Both the position numbers and the translations under genes were made by a program. Of a stretch of DNA of 64,000 nucleotides, positions 33,880-46,293 are shown piece by piece; position 1 is the first letter of the stretch, and each line of letters begins with the position of its first letter. Source of the DNA: Ailurus styani. Lineage: Eukaryota > Chordata > Mammalia > Carnivora > Ailuridae. The notes under the pieces are model-generated. The model did no database searches and was not told where the DNA came from. It saw only the letters and a program-made list of their open reading frames with translations. Where the stretch lies: positions 5,528,623-5,592,622 of the forward strand of contig LNAC01000065.1 in assembly GCA_002007465.1 (NCBI GenBank). The letters run 5' to 3'.

Positions 33880-36229
33880 AGAAACATCTTGATGAAGTTT
33901 TTCCCCATGTGCATACACATAAAATAAGATGAACAGATGCTCCAGTACTTCAGTTTTTGTCTTCTACAGCTCTGCCCCCAATCCCCAAAACAAGCATGTC
34001 TTCAGCACCACCAAACAAACAAACAAAATAATATATAAGTTCTCACGAAACATTTCTGTTCATGTAATTCCTTTTTATTTAATTGTAGCTTTGGCTGAAA
34101 TGAAAGAGGAATGTTCAGGTAACATACCAAATGTAAGAAAATCTATTTTTCATATTTAAAGGCAGGTCATCTGCAGGAAGTCATACGGATGGAGTATCAT
34201 TGCATGGCCATCGTTATTAGTAAACATTAATGAGCACTTACCACACGAGGGAAGAGAAGGATGTGGGTGGCCCAGAACACGAAGAGACTTCAGGCCTGCT
34301 TCTTGGAGGCATGAATAATCTCTCTAGGGAACTAGTCGGTGTCTCCAGTACTTTCCTTTTTCTTTCCCATCCAATAAACAGGTACTTCCTTTCTCTGGAG
34401 GGCTCTGGCTTCACAATCAACCGCACTGCAACAATTTCTACAGCAGCAGTTTTTTACTTTGAGAGTGACCCTAGAAGGTGAACACTACTGCTGGCTTTTC
34501 ATTCACGCAAAACACCTTCCTTTGGTTCCTGTTTCCCTCTTCGAGAATTTTTCCCCCACCTGGCCTTCATGTGCAATGAAGATGTTTTTGTCATTGCCTT
34601 TGATAGGAAATCATTACCTAAACTATGGTTTCCCAATTGCTTGTTTGGGTACTAGATGTGGCTAGTTGGGTCCCTCTCTGCATCACGCCCTTCCTACTGA
34701 ACCAAACACCAAAATGATTTCAGTGGTGGTGTTTTCCACCTGCTGTGGAGGTGGGCAGGGATTTTCATCTGGATAGCTGGGACACAGAATCCGTCCAGAG
34801 TGTAATCTGGCAACTTTGAAAAGTTAACTGACTGACATTTTCTCTTATTTCCTCCACATCTGCCAAACATGTAGCCATTGGGCTCATAGTTATCATTCCT
34901 ATTTTTATAATGGTTTTTATGACCCTTTTCAGTCACCTGGTCTGCATCAAAGCACTGCATAGGAAGAGGAAATTTCCTGAGTGTTAACTTATCAATAAAA
35001 CAGATTCAGGATTCAAGATGGAACATGCGTTCCCTGCCCACATCGTAAGGTCAGTAGGAGACAAGCACTCCTAAATTTGTATTATCTTTATGCATTTTAG
35101 GGTAGAAAAGCTGAAAAGTCTTCATCCATTTTCCTTTACTCGCAAATTCCTCTGCCCCATGTTTCTCTGATCTCACCGATGTCGCTGGGATAATAGACCA
35201 TGCCCGTCAGTTTGCTTCTATTTTGACCTGGTATACCTCCTGGGAAAATGATTATGCACGTCCTAAGCTACTTATCAATCTTAGAAATTACTAACAAATA
35301 GGAGTAAAGGTCATTAATGGAGTATAAGAAATTAACATTTTCCCTGGTAGGTGAAAACTAAAGCTTTTCCTTTTTTCGTATGTTTAGAATGAGTGCAGCT
35401 GACACTGAATGGAAGCTCTGTTTCCAGAACTAGAATAAATAATTATTTGACTAAAGTTTTGCTTGGATTCTCACTGAAGTTCTATGGAGAGCACACCGTT
35501 CCTTAATTTTCTTCTTAATGCCAGAGTTTTTAGGGTCACTAGTAAGAATAAAAGAAATTTTGGAATGCCTCACTAATTTTTATCAATTCCCTCTCTTCAA
35601 AGGAGGTCCTGGGGCTGTGGAAATGCTTGTCCAAGTCTTGATGGAAGAGTTTTCAGAAAGGCTCATTTCTTCTTTACCTTCCTCAACCAACTCTCCAACA
35701 CTCAGGTAGGCCAAACATAATTTGAAGTCTTTCTGGCTGTGGGATCTTGCTCACACCTTATTCCTTCCATTCTCTTGTACTTGAGACTTCCCTGGATTAT
35801 TAAAGAAACACCTTTATTCTTGAAAGTGGACTGGCTTTTTGATTTCTGTCAAAAGCTATCTCATAAATAATCACCTTCTAATAGGAAAAGTTATGAAATA
35901 AGAGGAAAATTTAAAACTGGCTTAATTTTAAGGATAAATAGAAGGAGAATAGTAATTTTGGTCTCAATGATCAGTACATTTCAAGTTAAAATGGAGTGTT
36001 TTTTTCGGAAAGTGCCACCAATTGTCTCAGTTTGCCTGGGACTGTGAAATTTCTGGGGATTTGTGTGGGACTTTTGGCGCTAAACCTGACAGTCCCGGGC
36101 AAACTGGGACCATTGGTACCTCCAAGTCACAGGCTATGGACATGAGCGTTCATCTTCCATTCGAGTGCATTTGCTTTCCCCATTTTGAGCACTATCCTTC
36201 CTCCAACTCACAAGTATCTCTGCTAAAAC
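33880..36229. other. Unique sequence
   Basis: No coding exon or repeat could be supported over this stretch. Short frames at 34230-34481 and 35518-35709 have no recognisable domain. Confidence 0.35.
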
Positions 36230-36243
36230 AAAACCCCTCTAAT

Positions 36244-36562
36244 AAGTCAATCAGAGAAAGACAGTTATCATATGATCTCTCTGATATGAGGAACTGGAGG
36301 GGTAGGGTGGGGGGTCGTGGGGGGTAGGGAGGGAAAAATAATGAAACAAGATGGGATGGGGAAGGAGACAAACCATAAGAGACTCCTAATCTCACAAAAC
36401 AAACTGAGGGTTACTGGGGGGTGGGAGGGTAGGGATAGGGTGGATGGGTTATGGACATTGGGGAGGGTTTGTGCTTTGGTGAATGCTGTGAAAGGTGTAA
36501 GCCTGATGATTCACAGACCTGTAGCCCTGGGGCAAATAATAATAATTTTAAAAAATTAAAAA
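36244..36562 (+). mobile_element. Solo LINE-1 3' end with target-site duplication
   Basis: Only the last ~300 bases of an L1 were inserted: end of ORF2, G-rich 3' UTR and A-rich tail. aaaacccctctaat (36230-36243) and aaaacccttctaat (36563-36576) flank it. It is nearly identical to 10850-11148, so both derive from the same recent L1 lineage. Confidence 0.93.
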
Positions 36563-36576
36563 AAAACCCTTCTAAT

Positions 36577-37520
36577 CATCCAACCAACCTAATATTTCCA
36601 CGTAGTCATGATGTTGATCTGAAGTGTTCTTACACCTCCTCCTTGGCATTTGTCAATCAGTTTTTAATGCTAAAGAGTAGATGCTTGAATGTAGGAACCC
36701 AGAAACCCAGAGCCACAGCCGTTGCTTTGTTTGCTCTCCCAGGCTAAGGATTTCCCTTCGTTTTTTGTTTTTTTTTTAATTGATGGGGATTAACAGATTC
36801 TTCTGAGTTCCTTTCAACTAATTTGACTAATTTGGTTCCTAACAAAGTGTCAGCTATTTCCAATAGAAATAAACCAGTTAGAATAACTGGTTTGACTGAC
36901 ATTTTAACTAAAGGAATCGATTGTTTTTAGCTAGTAGGTGAGCCCGATAGAGTCTGTTTCTGTGAGTGTGAGGTCCTAGCTTTCTTTCTGGGGCTGCCTT
37001 CCCAACTTCTCCCAGTGGTTGATGCAGGAGGACTGCTTACCACTGGGAATCTAAAGATTTTCCTTATCAATGTCCACATTAAGGACCCTCTTCACAGCTG
37101 CACGAAAGCAAACAGAACAAATTCCTTTACCTTGAGCTTAAATATGGAATATGAAAATGTAGTCTCTGACCCTCATTAGCGACATTTCCATTAGAATGAA
37201 ATGGTTTTCTTTTCTTTTCTTTTTCTTTTTTGCTGAAAAGGAAAATAAACAAGTAAGGTATAAGCAATCACTTAAGATACAAGATTCCAAAGAAAAGTCT
37301 TCCTTAAAAATGGAACAGAAACTCGTTTTTAATAGTTTCAATAAAATGTATGGAGATTGTAATAGAGCAAGCTGTTATTAGTGCAAAATGTTCTTAGCCT
37401 CTGATGCGGCTGGATTAACTCTCATTACCCCCAAGGAAAATTCTGGTTAAAATTATCACCAAGTAGTTTATAACGTCATATTAAGGACTGGCAATTTTAA
37501 GAAGTTTGTTCTTAAAATAG
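36577..37520. other. Unique sequence
   Basis: No gene or repeat recognised; T-rich runs at 36760-36778 and 37205-37232. Confidence 0.4.
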
Positions 37521-37524
37521 GGTG

Positions 37525-37770
37525 ATAAGAGCGCAGTGCTTAAGCATACAGACTCCAGAGCTAGATAAGCTTGGGGTCAAATCCTCTCAGCCACCTTGAT
37601 ACTGACTTCTGAGTTACTTTCTTAAAAATCTCATTATCCACATCTGGATGTTGGGGACAAAAGTGGTCCCTACTTCCAGGGGCCTCTATGAGGAATAAAT
37701 GAGAAAACCCATGAGAAGTGCTTAGCATTGTGTCTAAACTCTGAGCAAGGAAATGGGCTGGCTATTAGCA
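37525..37770 (+). repeat. MIR SINE, sense, diverged
   Basis: 'gcttaagcatacagactcca', 'tatgaggaataaatgagaaa' and 'agtgcttagcattgtgtc' mark it. Confidence 0.65.
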
Positions 37771-37901
37771 TCATTATCCTAGTTTACCTTGCACTGTAAC
37801 CACTTCTAGCCCCACCTTCTATCACCATGAGAGGTAGAAACAAATATACACCAGGCAAATGGTACTCTAATAGTCTTTTCTTTTAAAATAAGTTTATTCA
37901 T

Positions 37902-38069
37902 GGGCGCGTGGGTGGCTCCGTCGGTTAAGTGTCTGCCTTCGGCTCAGGTCATGCTCCTCGGAGAAGGGCTCCCTGCTCAGTGGGGGGTCCACTTCTCCCT
38001 CTCCCTCTACCCTACCCCCCAGCTCATGCTCGCTCTCTTTCTCAAATAAATAAAATCTTTAAAAGAAAA
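37902..38069 (+). mobile_element. Can-SINE, sense
   Basis: Head 'gggcgcgtgggtggctccgt', tail 'caaataaataaaatctttaa'. aagtttattc (37890-37899) and cagtttattc (38071-38080) form the duplication. Confidence 0.93.
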
Positions 38070-38945
38070 CCAGTTTATTCGGTATTGAAAATGCTGTCTT
38101 GAGTATTACTTCTAAAATCTCTGCACAATAAAGTTGACATCACATTAGAGGAAGAAATTCCAATTGGGGAAAACCATTGGAGCATGCCAGGCAACAGATG
38201 AAGGTCACTCGGGAGATTTAACTTTTCAACTAGATCCATGGAATGTTTACTTTGCAGTTGACTAAGGTGGAGAATTGTTCTCTGCAAATAGTATCTCCTA
38301 TTCTATGCTATTGTTACCAACCACTTATATTGTCTTCTCAGCAAGACCGAGTTTCTTGAGGGCAGGCAGATAGCCTTCATTTTTAGAACCCCTCCAAGAA
38401 GCACACATGAGATGCTTGATAATTATTTGTTGCATAACTCTTTGCAAGACCAACACTGTTCACTTGCGGCTGCTACCGAATGACCCCCTCAGCTCCGTCG
38501 ATGCAGAATGAACAGACATTTAGAACCCCTAGAGGTAAGAAATAGAGTCTTTTTCAAGCCCAAGTTAGGACAGCTGCCCCGGGCAACATGCTCTTCACAG
38601 GAAAGAAAGAGTTCCAGGGAATGAACAGCTTTCACAGGGTTATATATTTTGTTACATGTAATGGAAGTTCAGAAAATAATAGATTCGTATGGAGGCAGGA
38701 ATCACAAGTTTTAATGTTAAAGAGTGCAGGCAGTAGGAGCATTGATTCGATATCTTAAGGATAAGACGGTTTTCCTTCAGGCTACTCATTTACAAAGTAG
38801 GTGCACAATGTATGTTTGGTGGGCCGTAAATCAGGCTTTTGGTTTAAACAAAGTTTAGGGTACAGTCCTGCTGACGTAGGAAGAAATCTAAAATGACTTC
38901 CGGTGTATCCCAGGCCTTTAGATTTTTTTTTTTCTCTCTGTGTGT
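38070..38945. other. Unique sequence with an L2 3'-end trace
   Basis: A probable L2 3' end lies at 38335-38440 ('cttgagggcaggcagatagc', 'gataattatttgttgcata'). Nothing else is recognised. Confidence 0.4.
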
Positions 38946-38947
38946 GA

Positions 38948-39160
38948 GAGTCACAGACCTGGCTTAGAATCCTGTTTTATCACTTATTAACAGTGTGATC
39001 TAGGGTAATTCACTTAAGTCCCTCAATATTCAGTTTCTTTCTTAATGAAATGGGGTGACAATAGTCCTTAGGGTAGTTGTGAAGAATAAATAAGATAATT
39101 TCTGTAACATTCTCAGCACAGTGCTAAACATTTGGTGTGAGTTTCATAAATGCTATTGAT
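38948..39160 (+). repeat. MIR SINE, sense
   Basis: 'ttattaacagtgtgatctag', 'cagtttctttcttaatgaaa' and 'agcacagtgctaaacatttg' are in MIR order. Confidence 0.85.
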
Positions 39161-39494
39161 CACAGTACTATAGTCCCTTAGCTGAAACTCTTTGTACTGG
39201 ATATATTGCAGGATAAAAATTTTTTTTTAATTATAGAAAGGTAGGAATGTGATATGTACATGGTATATATACCATTTACTACACACATATCTCAAATTCA
39301 GTCCCTGTGTATCTCTGTGGAACATGAATACTCACATCAAATGGGACAAAGATCTGACCCTTCAGGTAATGTTAGAACATCAGAAATTTAAAGTAAGATC
39401 AGGTTTTGGTGCCAAATATGTTACAAGGAAATTCTGAGTTTCAGAGATTTTGGATTTGGGAATTTGGATAAGGGATTATGGGATTGTGTTTCTG
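39161..39494. other. Unique sequence
   Basis: No gene or repeat is recognised. Confidence 0.4.
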
Positions 39495-39511
39495 CCAGTA
39501 TGTTTTTATTT

Positions 39512-39703
39512 TTCCTTTTTAAGATTTATTTGTTCATTTTAAAGAGAGATAGTGAGCTTGAGCGGGAGGGGCAGAGGGAGAGAGAGAGAGAGAGAATCCA
39601 AAGCAGACTCCATGCCGAGGGCAGGGCCTGATGTGGAGCTCCATCCCACAGCCCTAAGACTACAACCTGAGCCAGAACCTGAGCCCAAACCACCCAGGCA
39701 CCC
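39512..39703 (-). mobile_element. Can-SINE, antisense
   Basis: Contains a GA-rich run and ends 'ccacccaggcacccc'. Flanking ccagtatg words (39495-39502 and 39704-39711) suggest its duplication. Confidence 0.9.
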
Positions 39704-39869
39704 CCAGTATGGCTATTTTTGTTATTTGAAGCTCCGTCTCCAAATTTATATCTCTGCCACTCTTCTGTCTCCCCTCCCCCTCCAATCTCTCAGCTACACA
39801 TAGGACAGCTGCCCGTCCCCCATCCCAGGTTTCCTAAGCTTTATTCTTGATTATTTAATGAAAAATAAA

Positions 39870-40055
39870 CCTAGCCTCTGCTAATTACTATCCATGTGGT
39901 CTTGTTTGGGCCCCAATTACTATACCTTTCACATGCGGATGACAATGGAACTTAACTCGTGACATTGTTATAAGGATCAAATACAACAATGCAGAGAATG
40001 TGCTTTGTATAGGGATTGGCATATGCTCACTAAATGTAATCTTTTCTTCTTCTCC
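39870..40055 (+). repeat. MIR SINE, sense, diverged
   Basis: 'ccatgtggtcttgtttgggc' and 'gggattggcatatgctcact' follow the MIR pattern. Confidence 0.6.
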
Positions 40056-40084
40056 CCCTCTCTCTCCTTTTTCTTCTCCCAGGA

Positions 40085-40440
40085 AGGTCCCACTTAATGA
40101 ACCAAGCACCTACCATATGTTGTACCAGTTCTATAGCCTCTGAGGTGGCAGGAGTGTTGGATATGCCCATTTGCTGTAAGGAAGTTGTCTATTGTCAGGG
40201 TGATAAGACAGATACATATGAAACAACAGTAAAAAATATAAATAGAAATTAAGTTATATGGGTGTGCTTTAGTTGTTAAGAGGGAAATGTGTGGGATTGA
40301 AGTATTCAGGGGAGCTTCCCAAAGGAGTTTTCTCTATGCTAGTTTTTGAAGAATGAGTAGGACTTAGAGGTTGAAGAATTATGAGTGAGCATTTGGGGCA
40401 GGGAGATTCTAGTGAAGAAATGTGTGAATACATAGAGGAA
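40085..40440 (-). mobile_element. L2 fragment, antisense
   Basis: 'accaagcacctaccatatgt' begins an antisense L2 3' region, followed by 'ttgaagaatgagtaggactt' typical of its interior. Confidence 0.65.
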
Positions 40441-40829
40441 GTCCACTGTGACTATAGAATGGTAAGGATTGTCCCTCTAGACCACACCACAGTATGGGCC
40501 ACACCAGGCTTTACATTGGAACAATCTCAAAGAATTATCTGACTCCCACTCAGTATTTCTCCACTGAGGTGATATATTTGGTAGACTTCCAGATAAATAT
40601 CCAGCTAGGTACAGAAATGAATTATTTCCAGACAACAAGGAAAGTCTTACCAAATTCATAGCAACTTTGGGGAATTGGCTTCCCAGATGGTGTTCCAAAG
40701 CTAGACTGTCTGCCCCAGAATAGAGCAGTCGCAAATGCATTATCCAAACTACTGGATATTTATGGGGAAAGCATGACGTTTTAAAGGACTATTCACCTAA
40801 AGTGCTTTTCTTTTTAAAAGATAAAACAG

Positions 40830-40995
40830 GTATACAGACATAGAGATGATTGCAAAAGATACAGAAGTTGCAAAACTTTTGTGCCATGATCTTGATGAGC
40901 CTCCTGACACAATCGATCCATTGTGCTCTGAGCTCAGGCTAATTGGTTCGGGACAACTCTTTGAGCAAGTGCCAAATGTTGAAAAGTTCACGCAG
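40830..40995 (+). CDS. Candidate exon, first half of a cadherin repeat
   Basis: The exon sits between an acceptor 'aaaacag' (ends 40829) and a donor 'cag|gtgagc' (gt at 40996). One leading base is followed by an open frame with the segment AKLLCHDLDEPPD. That segment resembles the cadherin strand pattern (hydrophobic-Leu-x-Cys-x-Asp-x-Asp) also seen in the 55058 exon as FKLNCHDRDSQD. The rest (ELRLIGSGQLFEQVPNVEKF) has no clear landmark. Outgoing phase is 0, which does not match the 50501 exon directly, so an exon between them is missing or this exon ends elsewhere. Confidence rests on the shared motif and both splice sites. Confidence 0.55.
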
Positions 40996-41051
40996 GTGAG
41001 CACCAGTTGCTGTATCTCCAAGGAGTTTTGCCACCGAGATGGGCTCATCAC

Positions 41052-42480
41052 ATGGCCACAGTTGGATCAGTGTTGATAGATTCAGCAATAGGAGCTCTGA
41101 CACAGCAGACAGGAGTCTGGCCTTCTCTGCGATCTTGCTGGAAGGCATTTGGGTAAGTCCTTCATTATCTTGCCGCCAGCTGTCATTTTTCTCCTTCTTG
41201 TAATGAGCACAAAATAACTTACTTCCTATTTAGTTGGAAAAATGAATCAGAGGCTAAAAATCATGCTGATTTCTTCAGAGATAAGTCTGTGTGACTACGT
41301 GTATGATGATGGCTCATTCTCCTGGTATTGGGTGTGGGAGACGAGCCTCCCTCTCTGTCTTCCTGGGATTGTAAACTATTCATTGGCTGAAGATAGACAT
41401 AGTATGCTTTTTTTTTTCCTTCCCAAGATAGGATTCTGCCTTGGGAGAAATGCCTCCTCTAACCCCTGATTTCCATAAGTCATTATTTCAAGGTACCAGT
41501 CCCTGTTAGTTTAGTATCATTTTTCCTTAACCCAGACATCTCCCCTTTGGGCAGAAGGTATGGCAGAGAAAGCCGTTGATGGCCTCTCTCTTTCTTTGGC
41601 TCCAACCCTAAATTTTCTTGACAAACCCTACAAGCTACAGGGTGAGCTTTTGCATATAAGTTTTGGAAGCTTAGGCACTGAGCCAACAGGTTTCCTGGGT
41701 TGACGTTAATTTTAAATGCTATGCCAAACTGCCATTTAAAAAAATAGAATTTAGATAAAGATGGAAGTTTTGTACACATGATGCTAAGTATATTTGGGCT
41801 GTCACATATACTTGTTCTATTTCTGAATAAACCCCTCCACCCATCACCCTCACCTCTAATAACTGTCTACATTTTCATAATTATCCTTTAGGTCTTAAAT
41901 GTCACTTATTCCTAGCTCTCTTTTACAACCTACTGTAACTGGCCAAGTTCTCCCTGCTACAAGTTCACATTATAAATTCTACTTCCCCTATCAAAATGTT
42001 TACTACACTCTGTTACAATGGCCTATTTAACTGTTGGTCGTTTCTTATTAGACTATAGCTTTACATATATTTTTGAGTAGTCAATTTTTGTATACCAACA
42101 CCTCCTATAGATCTCAGAGCATAGTGGGAACTCAATATACTTTAATGAATAAATGAAGAGAATAAATGAGTTACTAAATTTAAGAAAATATAGCTGTTCC
42201 CAAACATCTGTGTAATTGGTGCTGGATTGAACAATTCCAACTAATGCCAACTGAGATGACAGTTTCAGTATCTGACCACCTATATCTTGACAATAAAAAT
42301 AGGCTTGATAAACTTTTATAGGAGTAGTAAGTGCTTTTCCCTTAGACTCTTCACTTTAGATTTTAAAATGTAAAGATTCATTATATTTGGGACAGTTTGG
42401 TTCAGTTAGGCAAAGGAGGAGGGGAGGAAGTAGACTTATGTTGGAAGCTGTCGTTTGATCTGGGAAGTCTTTTTCACCTT
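41052..42480. other. Intronic sequence with L2 trace
   Basis: An L2 3' region, sense, is probable at 41890-42170 ('taacttgg'-poor, but 'gggaactcaatatactttaa' and 'tgaataaatgaagag' at the end). No exon was found. Confidence 0.4.
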
Positions 42481-42496
42481 CAGCAATACACAATTC

Positions 42497-42723
42497 CTTT
42501 TATTCCCCTTATTTTTAGAAAAGATTTTATTTATTCATATATTTTAGAGAGAGAGAGACAACATGAGAGTGAGGGGCAGAGGGAGAGGAGAGAGAGAGAA
42601 TCTCAAGCAGATTCCATACGGAGCATGGAGCCTAACATGAGGCTTAATCCTATAACCCTGAAATCATGACCTGAGTTTCAACCAAGAGTCAGATGCTTAA
42701 CCAACTGCATCACCCAGACACCC
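42497..42723 (-). mobile_element. Can-SINE, antisense, first of two at one target
   Basis: It ends 'cacccagacacccc'. The target word cagcaatacacaattc stands on both sides (42481-42496 and 42724-42739). Confidence 0.93.
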
Positions 42724-42739
42724 CAGCAATACACAATTC

Positions 42740-42968
42740 TATTTTATTTTATTTTATTTTATTTTATTTTATTTTATTTTATTTTATTTTATTTTATTTT
42801 ATTTTATTTTATTGACAAAAGAGAGAACACAAGCAGGGGGAGCTGCAGAGAGAGAAGGAGAAGCAGGCTCCAAACTGAGCAGGGAACCCAATGTGGGGCT
42901 TTATCCCAGGACCCTGAGATCATGATCTGAAGGCAGATGCTTAACCAACTGAGCGACCCAGGTGCCCC
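42740..42968 (-). mobile_element. Can-SINE, antisense, second at the same target
   Basis: Its antisense tail has expanded to about fourteen TTTTA units (42740-42813). The body ends 'gagcgacccaggtgcccc'. The target word recurs at 42969-42983 as aacaatacacaattc, so the word occurs three times around two SINEs. Confidence 0.94.
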
Positions 42969-43074
42969 AACAATACACAATTCTTAAACACAGCTTTGCC
43001 AAAAGCTCCTTGGAGCTGGGAGTGGCAGGGACATGTAGAACCCAGGCTTACACATGACATCTAAATGACTTTAT

Positions 43075-43445
43075 GTCTAGTGTCTGAGTCCCTTTGGGCT
43101 GCTATAATAAAATAGACTGGGTGGCTTCTAAACAGAAGAAATATCTTTCTCATCATTTTGGAGGATGGAAAGTCCAAGATCAAGGCCCTGGCAGATCTGG
43201 TTTCTGTTGAGGGACTATTTCCTTGTCCTTAGATGTTTGTCTTCTTACTAAAACCTCATATGGCAGAAGGGGCAAGGGGTTCTCCGTGGTCTCTTTTTTA
43301 AGGACTCTAAACCCATTCATGAAGGTTTCAACCTCATGCCTTAATTACCTCACAAAGGCCCTCACTTCCTAATACCATCACACTGGGGAATAGGTTTCAA
43401 CATAAACATTTTGGAAGGACACAAATATTTAGTCCATTGTATTTA
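43075..43445 (+). repeat. Ancient interspersed repeat, family unresolved
   Basis: 'gagtccctttgggctgctat' through 'tttggaaggacacaaatatt' and 'tagtccattgta' matches a common old mammalian repeat. The same family recurs, diverged, at 59835-60205. Confidence 0.65.
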
Positions 43446-45410
43446 GTAATGCCGAACGTCTCTTATCTGGAAAGAGTCAGATATTGGGTACCATATAGTT
43501 CAAATGTACAGGTAATTGGTTGATTTCATTATTTTATTTGAATTATTTCACATGGTCTAGGCAGATCCATTATTAGTGCAAACCATGGTATACTTGCCAA
43601 ATTCCACATCTTATTCCCTTCATGAAAATGCAAAGAGTACCCCCTGTGCCATTTGGCCTTCTCATGATTACCCTACCATTTTCGGTCAGCTTGTGCTAGA
43701 GTGGGTACACTGGTATGCTGAGGTAATCCCCCAGATTGCGTGGTCATAAGTCCTTTGGCATTTGTGGATTTAACAGTCATGGGTTTTCCTAATTGCAAAA
43801 CACTCTGAGGCACAGGTTTGAATTGTGTGCTGTGGAGCCAGAGCAGGGTGCCTAACTGGTGAGTGAGCTTGCCAACCACCTGACAACTGCTTCTTTCTGG
43901 CTATTGTTTTACAAATGAGAACACACATTAAGTGCCCCAAAAGGGTCATTTCCGTGTTTGATTGCATCTACCACATTTTAGGAATGAATTTGTTGCTGTA
44001 GGGGTATTTGTGAAAATAAATATTCACAAACTCTTCTAGATACATCTTTTATTAGTGCCAAATGTCTATTGTATTGGGAAAGTATGAAAATAAGTTATCT
44101 AGCGGGTGGTCTGCATCAAAGACATCCAAGAAGATGTGGGTGTTTGGGCTTAGAAGTAGAATGTCCGTGCTTGGTGGGGGAGAGCCTAGAATAGGGGTGG
44201 CATTTGGGCTTTATCGCTTATGCTAGCTCTAATTCATTGGTAGTGGTTGCCTGCCTGATTATTGAGTTCAGAAGGATTCTGAGGTTGCATCTGGAAGCAG
44301 TGGGAAACTTTGTCATGGATATAAGAGGATGGAATGATGGTATGCATCTTTATGTTTGCATCTAAAGGGAATTTAATGCTGAACTTTAAGCAACAGATCC
44401 AGAGCTCATGAAATCCCTCTTGACTCACAGATACGAGTTTTGATGGAATTAAGTCTCCAAATGTGATTTGTAGACCTCAGTGATCCAACTAGGTGAAGAA
44501 ATGATGGGTGAAGGACAGGGACTGGTGCATGACAGTATGCCCAGAAACGTTATTGTGTTTTCTCTGTTCTTTACTGGTAGAGTCTCATTGTTTTGTGCAA
44601 AAGCCATTACATAGCCCAAGTGACCTTTTAGGAAGAATTTTGACTTGCAGCTTCTCATCCCAATGGCCTAACTAATCAAATGAAATCTATTCCTCTCATT
44701 AGACTTGAGCCTTTCTCCAGTATGGAGGGAAAAAAATCTCTCACAGTAATAAATCCACATCCTTTCTGGCCCTCACACCCCAACATATTTGCAGGAACTG
44801 TTCATAAAGGATGCTTGTAACACTCTACACGTGATTCGGTCTATTTTTATAAGCCAGCTAATTAGCACAATTTTGAGTCTTTATAGATGCAATAAAAATC
44901 ATAGCATGGCAAAGCTATAAATGGCAACTGCCCTTGTAGCACATAAGTAGAATTTATTAAAGGAAATATGGAGGCTTTCACATAAATCACTTTTCTCCAT
45001 GGAACAGTGCTTTTTAACCTTTGTTGAGATTGTGGAATACCTTTGAGATGCTGATGAAAGCTAGAGACCATATTCCTAGAAAAATACACAAAATAATATA
45101 CAGCAGAATATAAAAACGCCACAGATTCTCTAAAGTAAAGTTTCTATGGATCCCAGATTAAATTTTCTTGTTTGACAAATGTGGCATAGATTTGCAAGAC
45201 AGGCAATAAACAAGCATTCTTCAGAACATGATTTTGACAAGATAAACCATAAAAAAAGAATTCCATGGTCAAATAAGTTTGAAGAGCAATGCATAACTGG
45301 GGATTGAAAATATGTAATGACATATCAGAAACCCTAAGAAGTCTTGCCATGAAGAACCTTTTTTATCTTTGTTTAACTTACCATTTTGCATTTGATATAT
45401 TAGCATCTCA
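43446..45410. other. Intronic unique sequence
   Basis: No exon or named repeat was recognised. A possible old element lies at 45005-45120 ('gtgctttttaacctttgttg', 'cctagaaaaatacacaaaat'). Confidence 0.4.
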
Positions 45411-45411
45411 G

Positions 45412-45414
<3 letters not shown>

Positions 45415-45444
<30 letters not shown>
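45415..45444. repeat. (TG)n microsatellite
   Basis: About fifteen TG units lie directly before the tail of an antisense SINE. Confidence 0.95.
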
Positions 45445-45447
<3 letters not shown>

Positions 45448-45663
45448 TTAAAGACTTATTTATTTTAGAGAGAAAGGGGGAGAGAGCATGCATGAGTGGG
45501 GGGAGGGGCAGAGGGAGAAGGAGAGAGAGAATCTCAAGCAGATTCCCCACTGAGCAGAGTGCTGAGTCCAATGTTGACATGGGGCACCATCCCAGGACTC
45601 TAAGATCATGACTTGAGCTGAAATCAAGTCAAGCACTTAACCAACTGAACTGCCCAGGTGCCC
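45445..45663 (-). mobile_element. Can-SINE, antisense
   Basis: 'tttaaagacttatttatttt' begins it and 'gcccaggtgcccc' ends it. A GA-rich body lies between. Confidence 0.92.
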
Positions 45664-45669
45664 CTCTTC

Positions 45670-45840
45670 TAAGATATATGTGTATATCTTAGAAGATATA
45701 TATAAATAAATAAATATGTATTTAATAAAAAATATATAATATACATAAAATATATGTATATAAAATATATTAAAATATAAAAATATATATTTAATAAAAA
45801 TATATAATATATAAAGATATGTAGTATATAGTTTGTATTT
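45670..45840. repeat. AT-rich low-complexity tract
   Basis: Irregular TATATA, AAATAA and TAAAATATA words, with the longer word 'atttaataaaaatatataat' near-repeated at 45720 and 45789. Confidence 0.9.
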
Positions 45841-45841
45841 A

Positions 45842-45992
45842 AATTCCATTAGCAAACATATAGTACATCATTAGTTTCAGATGTAGGGTTCAATAATTCA
45901 TCAGCTGCATGTAACACCCAGTGCTCATCACATTATGTGCCTCTAATTCCCATCACCCAATTACCCCACCCCCCCACCAACCTCCCCTAGGA
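45842..45992 (-). mobile_element. LINE-1 3' end, antisense
   Basis: 'catatagtacatcattagtt' through 'acccagtgctcatcacatta' is the reverse complement of the carnivore L1 3' UTR. It is truncated at about 150 bases. Confidence 0.85.
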
Positions 45993-46293
45993 TATATATT
46001 AAAAGCAGAATGTAGAATATAATATGCTGAGTCAAGAGTAACACCCAACAATATCTCCAATGGAAGAGATTGAACTCATAAAAAATACAAGAAAGTCTTT
46101 TGTGTAAAATATGTAATTATACATTTATATATGTTTATATGTATATCACTTATGCAAGATAAAATCTGGTGTGTAATACATTATATACCTTTGACTAATC
46201 ATGTTGGCTAGCACTAGAATTCATTTGTGTTCCTTGAGAATGCAGAGTCTTGGAACAGGGATCATTTGGGAGCAGAGGGAATCTCACCATAGT

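Noticed and set aside
45414..45655. Regularly repeated short words resembling an array
   Set aside because: They are a TG microsatellite and a GA-rich SINE body. There are no direct repeats with unique spacers, so no CRISPR array.
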